DNA of 64,000 nt from Thermoflexus sp042408815. GTDB taxonomy: Bacteria; Chloroflexota; Anaerolineae; Thermoflexales; Thermoflexaceae. Each line of letters opens with the position of its first letter. Position 1 is the first letter of the stretch. The notes below the pieces were generated by a model. The model did not search any database and was not told the DNA's origin. It was given only the letters and a program-made list of their open reading frames with translations. Position numbers and translations under genes: made by a program. Positions 17,576-24,551 of the stretch are shown here, in pieces. The stretch is taken from the NCBI RefSeq assembly GCF_042408815.1, contig NZ_JBHOQR010000016.1, positions 1 through 64,000 on the forward strand, in the 5' to 3' direction.

Positions 17576-18508
17576 CTAAACCGGAAGCGGGGCAGCGCCC
17601 AGGATCTCGCGGGCCCGGGCGATGTCGCCGTGGATCTGGGCAACCAGCTCGGCGATGGAGAGAAACCGGCGCTCCTCTCGAAGCCTTTCGACGAAATGCA
17701 GCGTCAGCGTCTGTCCATACAGGTCGCCGGTCCAGTCCAGCAGGTGTGCTTCCACCACCCGCTCGCTGCTCTGATCGAAGGTCGGCCGCACCCCGATGTT
17801 CACAACGGCCATATGGCAGCTGCCATCCGGCCGTTCCGCCCAGCAGGCGTAAACCCCATCCGCAGGGAGCGCATGTTCCGGCCAGATGGCGAGATTGGCC
17901 GTCGGGAACCCCAGACGCTGCCCGCGGCCCGCGCCGGCGATCACCGCGCCGCTCACTGAGAAGGGCCGCCCCAGGCATTCGGCCGCGGTGCGCACATCCC
18001 CTCGCCGCAGCGCCTCCCGGATGCGGCTGCTCCGCACCGGGCGCCCACCCAGTTGGAATTCCATCGCGATATGCAGGGTATAGCCATAACGGCGTCCCAG
18101 CTCCTCCAGCACGGGCAGAGTGCCCTCCCGGCGGTATCCCAACGCGAAATCCGGCCCCGCCCATAGCGCCCGCATGCCGATCTGGACAAGGCGTTCCACG
18201 AAATCCGCCGCCCGGGTGCGGGCGGTCTCCAGCGTAAAGGGAAGCTGGATCAGCACATCCACCCCCAGGCGGGCGATGCGCGCCCGCTTCTCCTCCGGCG
18301 AGGTCAGGTAAAAAGGAGGCTCTCCGCGTAAAACCACCACGGGATGGGGAAAGAACGTGACCACCACCGAACGCCAGCCGTGCGCGCCCGCCATCGCCAC
18401 CACCTGTCCAATCAGGGCCTGGTGGCCCAGGTGCACCCCGTCAAAGGCCCCAACGGTCACTACCGATGGAAAGGGCTCAACCTCCTCGAAACGCTGAGCG
18501 AACTTCAT
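17576..18508 (-). CDS. ribF: bifunctional riboflavin kinase / FAD synthetase
   Basis: Converts riboflavin to FMN and FMN to FAD. 310 residues. The N-terminal adenylyltransferase half has GAFDGVHLGHQALI and VTFFPHPVVVL; the kinase half has GRGQRLGFPTANLAIW and the DGVYACWA strand. The ATG at 18508 follows a GGGGG tract by about eight bases. It lies 61 bases after truB on the same strand; era-truB-ribF is a familiar bacterial neighbourhood. Confidence 0.93.
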   Translation of the reverse strand: MKFAQRFEEVEPFPSVVTVGAFDGVHLGHQALIGQVVAMAGAHGWRSVVVTFFPHPVVVLRGEPPFYLTSPEEKRARIARLGVDVLIQLPFTLETARTRAADFVERLVQIGMRALWAGPDFALGYRREGTLPVLEELGRRYGYTLHIAMEFQLGGRPVRSSRIREALRRGDVRTAAECLGRPFSVSGAVIAGAGRGQRLGFPTANLAIWPEHALPADGVYACWAERPDGSCHMAVVNIGVRPTFDQSSERVVEAHLLDWTGDLYGQTLTLHFVERLREERRFLSIAELVAQIHGDIARAREILGAAPLPV

Positions 18509-18569
18509 CCGGATGCCCCCTGGATCTGCAGAGAGATAGCCATTGCCCGGGTTGGCCGGCGGGTTGCCT

Positions 18570-19460
18570 TCACGGATCCTCCGGAAACACCCGCACCGGC
18601 TGCCAGCGCTCCCCATGGCGCTCCAGCAGCGCCAGCAACCCTCCACCGGGCCCATGCACCCGAAGCCGGAAGCCAGGATAGGGCAGCGCCTCGACCGGGA
18701 TGGGCTGCCCGTGCCGGAGCCGGTTCAGGATCTCTGACCCTGGCGTGATCGGCTGCCAATCCGGCAGGGCGTCCGCCATCGATCGAAGATAGCGAAGCCA
18801 ATCCCCGGCCCGGGCGGCGCCCTCGAGGGTCTCCCACGGGATGGCATCCGCCAGGGTGAAAGGGCCGCTGGCCAGCCGGCGTAGCTCAGCGAGATGAGCG
18901 CCGCATCCCAGCCGTTCCCCGATATCCCGGGCCAGGGCCCGGATGTAGGTTCCCGCGGAACAGGCGACCTCGATCGTCGCCCATGGCGGATTCCATTCCA
19001 TCAGATGCAGCGCATCGATCCGCACCCGCCGGGGCGATGGCGTTACCATCTCGCCACGCCGGGCTTTCTCATACAGGCGCTCCCCGCCCTGCCGGATGGC
19101 CGAGAAAGCCGGCGGGATCTGCAGGATTTCCCCCACAAAGGAACGCAGCGTTTCCTCGAAAGATTCCCGGGAGACCTCCACAGGCCGCTCGCTCAGGATC
19201 CGTCCCTCGGCGTCATCGGTATCCGTGCGGATTCCCAGACGGATCGTGGCCCGATAGCGTTTATCATGGCCCAGCAGGAACTCGGCCAGCCGGGTCGCCG
19301 GGCCCACCAGCAGCACCAACACCCCCGTTGCCAGGGGATCCAGCGTCCCGGCATGGCCGATCCGCCGGATCCGGGTGACCTTCCGAACCCGCTCCACCGC
19401 CTCGTGCGAGGTCCACCCCTTCGGCTTATCCAGCACCAGCAGCCCGGCAGGCGCTTTCAT
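18570..19460 (-). CDS. truB: tRNA pseudouridine(55) synthase
   Basis: Makes pseudouridine 55 in the T-loop of tRNAs. 296 residues. Motif I is LLVLDKPKGWTSHEAV; the catalytic aspartate is D41 in GHAGTLDPLATGVL. YRATIRLGIRTDTDD and CSAGTYIRALARDIG are also present. A C-terminal PUA-like tail follows. No ribosome binding site precedes the ATG (TATAC immediately upstream), so translation may be leaderless or coupled to era, whose stop is 57 bases away. Confidence 0.94.
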   Translation of the reverse strand: MKAPAGLLVLDKPKGWTSHEAVERVRKVTRIRRIGHAGTLDPLATGVLVLLVGPATRLAEFLLGHDKRYRATIRLGIRTDTDDAEGRILSERPVEVSRESFEETLRSFVGEILQIPPAFSAIRQGGERLYEKARRGEMVTPSPRRVRIDALHLMEWNPPWATIEVACSAGTYIRALARDIGERLGCGAHLAELRRLASGPFTLADAIPWETLEGAARAGDWLRYLRSMADALPDWQPITPGSEILNRLRHGQPIPVEALPYPGFRLRVHGPGGGLLALLERHGERWQPVRVFPEDP

Positions 19461-19517
19461 GTATAGAATGCGCGGTTGAGCCTAAACGAGGAAAGATGCC
19501 CTTATGTTCCATCCCAT

Positions 19518-20510
19518 TCACCGCCGCTCCTTACGCTCGCGCGGCAGGGCGTAGCCGAGGCGGCGCAGCTGCTCTGGATCCCGACGCCAGTTCTTTCGGA
19601 CCTTCACCCAGAGCTCCAGATACACGGAATGCCCCAGCAGCGCCTCGATCTCCTGGCGGGCGGCGGCCCCGATGCGCTTCAGCATCTGGCCATTCTCGCC
19701 GATCACAATCGGCTTGTGGGTTTCCTTCTCCACGTAGATCGTGGCCGCGATATAGGTTAGGTTCGGATTCCGATCTACCCAATCGGTGATCTCCACGGCG
19801 ATCCCGTGGGGAACCTCCTCCCGCAGCAGAAGCAGGGCTTTCTCCCGGATGAGCTCCGCCACGATCATCTGGAGCGGCTGATCTGTGAGCACCTCGGGAT
19901 CGTAGTATCGAGGCCCTTCCGGAAGATGGGCAATGATGCGCTCCAGTAGGAGATCCAGGTTATCGCCTCGAACGGCCGAGATCTGCACCTCCTCCCAAGG
20001 GAAGGGAGGCTCCGCGTCCGACGGCGTGGGGGCCAGCGCCCGGTAGGCCGCCAGGCGGCTCTCTCGGTCGGACCGCAAGAGGTCGATCTTGTTCAACGCC
20101 AGGATCACCGGCTTGTCCGCCGCCTGCTCCTTCAGCAGATCGGCGATCATGCGATCCTCATCATCCGGCCACTGAGAGACATCGGCCATGAAAACGATCA
20201 CATCGGCGTCCGGGATCGTGCGTCGGGCCACTTCCACCATGTATTCTCCCAGCTTGTGGAACGGTTGGTGGATGCCCGGCGTGTCCATGAAGATCACCTG
20301 GGCGTCCGGCCGCGTCAGCACACCCAGGATCCGATGCCGGGTGGTCTGCGGTTTCGGCGAGACAATCGAAATCTTAGCGCCCAGGTAGGCATTCAGCAGC
20401 GTGGACTTCCCCACATTGGGCTTGCCGATAATGGCCACGAAACCGGAACGATGGCCGGGAGGAACTGCTTCGTATTCCGGTAAAACCGGCGACGGCTCCT
20501 GTTCATTCAC
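19518..20510 (-). CDS. era: GTPase Era, ribosome assembly
   Basis: Assembles the 30S subunit by binding the 3' end of 16S rRNA. 330 residues, slightly longer than usual because of about 20 extra N-terminal residues. G1 GKPNVGKST, G2 TTRHRILG, G3 DTPG and G4 NKID are clear. The KH domain (IVIGENGQMLKRIG, then VYLELWVKVRKNWR) is complete. Its 5' end overlaps a short hypothetical frame by 8 bases. Confidence 0.95.
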   Translation of the reverse strand: MNEQEPSPVLPEYEAVPPGHRSGFVAIIGKPNVGKSTLLNAYLGAKISIVSPKPQTTRHRILGVLTRPDAQVIFMDTPGIHQPFHKLGEYMVEVARRTIPDADVIVFMADVSQWPDDEDRMIADLLKEQAADKPVILALNKIDLLRSDRESRLAAYRALAPTPSDAEPPFPWEEVQISAVRGDNLDLLLERIIAHLPEGPRYYDPEVLTDQPLQMIVAELIREKALLLLREEVPHGIAVEITDWVDRNPNLTYIAATIYVEKETHKPIVIGENGQMLKRIGAAARQEIEALLGHSVYLELWVKVRKNWRRDPEQLRRLGYALPRERKERR

Positions 20511-20838
20511 CGATCTGCCTCCTCCGGTGGGATTGCCATCGGGCAGGGCTTTGCCCGGTTATATTTTGGCGGACTCTCGCGGGAACGTTGGGGGGCGGAG
20601 GCCGTCTGCCGCGCTCCGGCCCTTTCGAAAGCCGTGGCGATTCCACCGGCCGGGACCGCTCCTCCCATGCGGCCCACTCCGGAAGCCACAGGCGCGGGAA
20701 AAACGTCCAGACGAAGGCGCTCCCGAACAAGGCCCCGGTGAGCACCCGCAGGAACGGTGTGCTCGCCCGGGGGGTGAAAGGGCCGATCAGGGTTAGGAGA
20801 TAAGACGCAAATAGATCCAGAGCTCGAACGTGAGCCAT
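20503..20838 (-). CDS. hypothetical small membrane protein
   Basis: An open frame of 111 residues ending 8 bases inside era. Residues 1-60 contain one or two hydrophobic segments (LFASYLLTLIG, ALFGSAFVWTFF) and look protein-like; the last 50 are basic and proline-rich with little structure. No ribosome site precedes the ATG at 20838, which would have to be leaderless. It resembles nothing I know. It could be a real small gene cotranscribed with era or a chance frame. Confidence 0.35.
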   Translation of the reverse strand: MAHVRALDLFASYLLTLIGPFTPRASTPFLRVLTGALFGSAFVWTFFPRLWLPEWAAWEERSRPVESPRLSKGPERGRRPPPPNVPARVRQNITGQSPARWQSHRRRQIGE

Positions 20839-20871
20839 CGGATGGAGGATGGAACCCCACGTTCCGCCGTC

Positions 20872-20901
20872 TTGACACTCATCCAGGGCCCCTTTTAGAA
20901 T
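20872..20901 (+). promoter_or_regulatory. consensus sigma-70-type promoter of tRNA-Leu
   Basis: TTGACA at 20872-20877, an 18-base spacer, and TAGAAT at 20896-20901, placing transcription start about 12 bases before the mature tRNA. A short palindrome (GGAAC, 5 bases, GTTCC; 20851-20865) sits 6 bases upstream of the -35 box. Confidence 0.8.
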
Positions 20902-20919
20902 GAAGCATGCGGAGAACAC

Positions 20920-21003
20920 GCCGGGGTGGCGGAACAGGAAGACGCGCCTGACTCAAAATCAGGTGGCCGCAAGGCCGTGCGGGTTCGACTCCCGCCCCCG
21001 GCA
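20920..21003 (+). tRNA. tRNA-Leu (anticodon CAA)
   Basis: 84 bases. The acceptor stem GCCGGGG (20920-20926) pairs with CCCCGGC, with discriminator A at 21003. The anticodon stem CCTGA/TCAGG encloses the loop CTCAAAA (anticodon CAA, reading UUG). A class II variable arm (GGCCGCAAGGCC) and a T-arm with GTTCGACTC follow. CCA is not encoded, so it must be added enzymatically. A strong promoter lies directly upstream, and a run of decayed genes directly downstream. Confidence 0.95.
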
Positions 21004-21011
21004 CTCGCCCT

Positions 21012-21415
21012 CTATTGTAGCGCCGGCCTCCCCTTCCTGGTAGGCTTTCCCCCTCTCGGCCATGGGTTTCCGGACATGGAGCCGCAACGCCCTTGGCTTT
21101 CCTCTCGCTCGATAACCTCCAGAATGCCCCGATAGAGATCGGCCGCCGCGGCAATGGCCCATCGGGCCCTGGATGGAAGAAGGGCAATGCCCGGCCAAGC
21201 CTCCGCATATAGCTGACGAGCCCAAGCGATTTGAAACCGCATGAAGGACCTCCAGCGCTCATCCACCCGATGGGCTCGGAGATCCTCCTCACTCAGACCA
21301 AAGGCGCGCAGCTCCTGTAACGGAAGATACACCCTCCCCATCTCCAGATCCTCCCCCATCCCGCAGGATGTTGGTGGGCTGCAGAGCAACCCCCAGGCGC
21401 ACCGCAAAAGGAGAC
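21012..21415 (-). pseudogene. crtB: phytoene/squalene synthase (CrtB) C-terminal fragment, frameshifted
   Basis: Reading from 21415 downward, one frame gives AVRLGVALQPTNILRD, the second aspartate-rich motif region of phytoene synthase. At about 21362 the frame changes (two bases short of the expected NILRDVGEDL), and the next frame continues GEDLEMGRVYLPLQEL, DERWRSFMRFQIAWAR, LYAEAWPGIALLP and LYRGILEVIE, all strong CrtB landmarks. The family C terminus after IERNGY is lost. The N-terminal half, with the first Asp-rich motif, is absent. The enzyme, which would make the first C40 carotenoid, cannot be produced from this copy. Confidence 0.85.
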
Positions 21416-21433
21416 GATGCGCCCATTTTTCAT

Positions 21434-21590
21434 TATCGGGCGCTGCGGAGGCGGATCGATGGGGAGGGAGGATCCCGCCTTTCCCCCTACCTGCGCTTTG
21501 GGATGCTTTCGCCGCGACAGGCACTGTGGGCGGCCTTGGAAGCCGAAGCCCGTGAAAGCCGCCGCAGCGTCCCGGCGTGGCTCGACGCCC
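21434..21590 (+). pseudogene. phr: DNA photolyase (Phr) internal fragment
   Basis: About 50 residues in frame read as a cryptochrome/photolyase core segment: YRALRRRIDGEGG, SRLSPYLRFGMLSPRQ (the FAD-binding SxLSPYLxFGxxSxR motif), ALWAALEAEARESRR and AWLD. The expected following LIWREFY segment is not found in any frame I could read, and no N-terminal antenna domain precedes it; the fragment abuts the crtB remnant head to head. Downstream to 21841 several frames stay open but I recognise nothing in them. Confidence 0.75.
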
Positions 21591-21929
21591 GGGGAGGCGG
21601 AAGGAGCAAATCCACCTCGAATTCCTCAAGGGCGCCATCCCGATATGGCTGGCCCAGTCCATCGGGGGTCTTTCCGGATGGGTCCGCTTTCCCCTGGCCA
21701 TGGGCCGCTCCCTGGGCCACGCCCGATCCCCATGGCTGGGGGGATCGGATGGGCCCATCCTTCCCTGGTCGCGACCCGCATCGGCCACACCCTCTTGCGG
21801 ATTTGGACCCACCGGCGTCGGTAGAACCAGGTAAGGGGTGATCCAGCCGGACACTAGCCCGGGAAATCGCTGGGGAGCAAGGGGCAATCCGTTATCTTGC
21901 TGCTCTTTATGAGCTTGACGATGGAATGA

Positions 21930-22492
21930 CCTCGCCTGCGCATTGGAATCCGTGCATGTCTGCTAGGGGAGCCGGTCCGATTCGACGGAGGGCACCGCCG
22001 GGATGATTTCGTGTAGCGCCTCCTGAACCCCTATGTGGAGTGGGTTCCAGTGTTCCCCGAAGCAGAGGTCGGGATGGGGATCCCCCGGGAGCCCGTGATC
22101 CTGGTCGGGGATCCGGCATCGCTCCGCATGGCCCGCCAGCCCTACCTGCCTGCAATGCCTCGGGCGGCTGGCCGCCAGCGTCGGCGCTAGCCGGACATCC
22201 TCCCCGATTATGAGGCCGAGCTGGCCCAAGCAATGGGGGAGCTGCTCACCCGCGGCCGGGTCGCCAACGCTCTGCATCACGCCCTGGGATACCTCCAGCG
22301 GATGCGGCCTGATCTGGAGCGCCAGGAGCTGATCGAGCGCATCCAAGCCTACCAGGAAGGCCGGGTGCCTCTGATCGTCCCCTCATCCTGTTCCGGCATC
22401 ATCTCCACAAAGCCTCCGCGCCCGAATGGCTCCGGCAACAAGTCCTCTGGCCTCCTTATCCAGAGAAGCTGGTGTGGCACAGCCCGCTTTAA
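21930..22492 (+). pseudogene. ybgA: YbgA-like DUF523-DUF1722 gene with stops, a deletion and a frameshift
   Basis: The frame from about 21930 reads as a DUF523 N terminus: ACLLGEPVRFDGGHRRDDF, then an in-frame TAG at 22014, then LLNPYVEWVPVFPEAEVG, MGIPREPVILVGDPAS. A second TAG lies at 22188. It resumes as DUF1722: YEAELAQAMGELLTRGR, NALHHALGYLQ, EGRVPLIVP. A one-base loss near 22381 moves the rest to another frame, LILFRHHLHKASAPEWL and WPPYPEKLVWHSPL, ending in TAA at 22490-22492. The link between the two domains is shortened by a large deletion. In E. coli ybgA is cotranscribed with photolyase (phrB), which matches the photolyase remnant next door. Confidence 0.85.
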
Positions 22493-22519
22493 TCGGAAGG
22501 GGGAATCCGAGGATTTGCG

Positions 22520-22528
22520 TGATATAAT
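22520..22528 (+). promoter_or_regulatory. extended -10 promoter (TGATATAAT) of ftsH
   Basis: TG at 22520-22521 and a perfect TATAAT at 22523-22528, about 32 bases before the GTG start. No convincing -35 box. It sits 28 bases past the end of the ybgA remnant, so ftsH is independent of the decayed region. Confidence 0.65.
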
Positions 22529-22560
22529 CAGGGTGGAAATCGGAGAACAGGAGGCCGCTG

Positions 22561-24492
22561 GTGAATTCGGCGCGATTGCGCAATGGGTTGATCTGGCTCC
22601 TCATCGCGGTCACCCTGATTGTCTTCCTGGCGATGGGTCGGGGGGGCGGGAGCCGTGGAGAATCCGTCTCCCTGACGGATATCGCCGCCCGCCTGGAGGC
22701 CGGCGAGGTGAAGAAGGTCGTCGTCAGCGGAGACTACGTCCAGGTCGAGCTCAAAAACGGGAAGATCCTGAGCGCCGTTAAAGAGAACGGCTCGACTTTC
22801 CTGGATCAGATGAAAACCCTGGGAGTCCCCGAGGATAAGCTCCGGAGCATCCAGTATGTCCCGGAGCGCCCCAACGAGTGGGGAGGCATCCTCATCGCCT
22901 TCCTGACCTATGGGCTGCCGGTCCTTCTGGTGGTGGGCCTCTTTTATTTCATCCTGCGCCAAGCCCAGGCTCCCGGGAACCAGGCCTTCAATTTCAGCAA
23001 GAGCCGGGCCCGTATGTTCACCGGGGAGCGCCCCACAGTCACCTTCGATGACGTGGCCGGGGTCGATGAGGCCAAGCAGGAACTTCAGGAAGTGGTGGAG
23101 TTCCTGAAAGAGCCGGAGAAATTCATTGCCCTGGGCGCCCGGATCCCGAAGGGGGTCCTTCTGGTCGGCCCGCCGGGAACCGGCAAGACCCTCCTGGCCA
23201 AGGCGGTCTCCGGCGAGGCGGGGGTGCCCTTCTTCTCGATCTCGGGCTCCGAGTTTGTGGAGATGTTTGTGGGCGTCGGGGCCGCCCGGGTTCGGGATCT
23301 CTTCGAGCAGGCGAAGCGCCACAGCCCGTGCATCGTGTTCATCGATGAGATCGACGCGGTGGGCCGCTACCGGGGAGCCGGGATCGGTGGCAGCCACGAT
23401 GAGCGGGAGCAGACCCTCAACCAGATCCTGGTGGAGATGGACGGCTTCGACACTGACACCAATGTGATCGTCATGGCCGCAACGAACCGCCCAGATATCC
23501 TCGATCCCGCCCTCCTGCGCCCCGGGCGTTTCGATCGCCGGGTGATCCTGGATCGGCCGGACGTGAAGGGGCGGGAGGCGATCTTTCGAGTGCACCTGCG
23601 GGGCAAGCCGCTGGACGATGATGTGGATGTGTCGGTGCTGGCCCGGGCCACGCCAGGCTTCGTCGGCGCGGATATCGCCAACGTGGTCAACGAGGCTGCC
23701 ATCCTGGCCGCCCGCAAGAACAAAAAGAAGATCTCCATGAAGGACTTCGAGGAGGCGATCGAGAAGGTGATCGCCGGACCGGAGCGCAAGAGCCGCCTCA
23801 TCACCGAGCGCGAGAAGCGCATCATTGCCTACCATGAGGCCGGCCACGCAGTGGTCGCTTACTACCTGCCCAACTGCGATCCGGTGCACAAGGTGACGAT
23901 CATCCCCCGAGGCATGGCCGGCGGCTACACCCTGGCCCTCCCCGAGGAGGATCGCACCCTGTGGACCCGCTCCAAGTTCCTGGACGACATGGCGATGGCC
24001 CTGGGCGGCCGCGCCGCAGAGGAGATCATCTTCGGCGATATCACCACCGGCGCGGCGGAGGACCTGGAGCGGGTCACCGAGCTAGCCCGGGCCATGGTCA
24101 CCCGGTATGGGATGAGCGAGAAGCTGGGGCCGATGGTCTTCGGGAAGAAAGAGGAGCTGATCTTCCTGGGCAAGGAGATCGCCGAGCAGCGGGACTACAG
24201 CGACGCCGTGGCCCAGGAGATCGACGCCGAGGTCCGCCGACTGGTGATGGAGGCCTACGAGCGGGCCAAGCGGATCCTCACCGAGCACCGGGATAAGCTG
24301 GAGGCGGTGGCTCAGAAGCTGATCGAGATGGAGACCCTGGACGCGGAGACCTTCCGGGCGATTATGGAAGGGCGGACGCCGCCGGAACGGAAGGCGCCCG
24401 GAGCCGCCGGCCCTGCCCCCCAGCCGGCTGCCCCCCAGCCCAGCGCCCCGGCCCCCGGCACCGGGCCGGCTCCAGTCCCGGTTCCGGCCTGA
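22561..24492 (+). CDS. ftsH: ATP-dependent zinc metalloprotease FtsH
   Basis: Membrane-anchored AAA+ protease that degrades misfolded membrane and regulatory proteins. 643 residues. Two membrane segments (about 10-26 and 113-137) flank the periplasmic domain. Walker A GPPGTGKT is near 203, Walker B FIDEIDAV near 260, and the second region of homology (NRPDILDPALLRPGRFD) follows. Protease residues H425 and H429 lie in HEAGH, with the third zinc ligand in the ERVTELARAMVT region. The tail from about 608 is Ala/Pro-rich and likely disordered. GTG start with GGAGG upstream. Confidence 0.96.
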   Translation: MNSARLRNGLIWLLIAVTLIVFLAMGRGGGSRGESVSLTDIAARLEAGEVKKVVVSGDYVQVELKNGKILSAVKENGSTFLDQMKTLGVPEDKLRSIQYVPERPNEWGGILIAFLTYGLPVLLVVGLFYFILRQAQAPGNQAFNFSKSRARMFTGERPTVTFDDVAGVDEAKQELQEVVEFLKEPEKFIALGARIPKGVLLVGPPGTGKTLLAKAVSGEAGVPFFSISGSEFVEMFVGVGAARVRDLFEQAKRHSPCIVFIDEIDAVGRYRGAGIGGSHDEREQTLNQILVEMDGFDTDTNVIVMAATNRPDILDPALLRPGRFDRRVILDRPDVKGREAIFRVHLRGKPLDDDVDVSVLARATPGFVGADIANVVNEAAILAARKNKKKISMKDFEEAIEKVIAGPERKSRLITEREKRIIAYHEAGHAVVAYYLPNCDPVHKVTIIPRGMAGGYTLALPEEDRTLWTRSKFLDDMAMALGGRAAEEIIFGDITTGAAEDLERVTELARAMVTRYGMSEKLGPMVFGKKEELIFLGKEIAEQRDYSDAVAQEIDAEVRRLVMEAYERAKRILTEHRDKLEAVAQKLIEMETLDAETFRAIMEGRTPPERKAPGAAGPAPQPAAPQPSAPAPGTGPAPVPVPA

Positions 24493-24513
24493 TGAAACGC
24501 CATCGCATCGAAA

Positions 24514-24548
24514 GGGGGATGGATGGGCCAGGCATCCATCCCCCTTTT
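24514..24548. terminator. strong intrinsic terminator between convergent ftsH and GT-C genes
   Basis: A 12-bp perfect stem (24514-24525 with 24533-24544) and a 7-base loop, followed by TTTT and preceded by AAA, so it can stop transcription from both sides. Confidence 0.85.
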
Positions 24549-24551
24549 CAT

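Noticed and set aside
20851..20865. Palindrome GGAAC-5-GTTCC before the tRNA promoter as an operator
   Set aside because: Only five bases per arm and a single copy; too short to claim regulation.
22014..22190. In-frame TAG codons in the ybgA frame considered as recoding (pyrrolysine)
   Set aside because: The same gene also has a frameshift and a large internal deletion, so decay explains the stops better.
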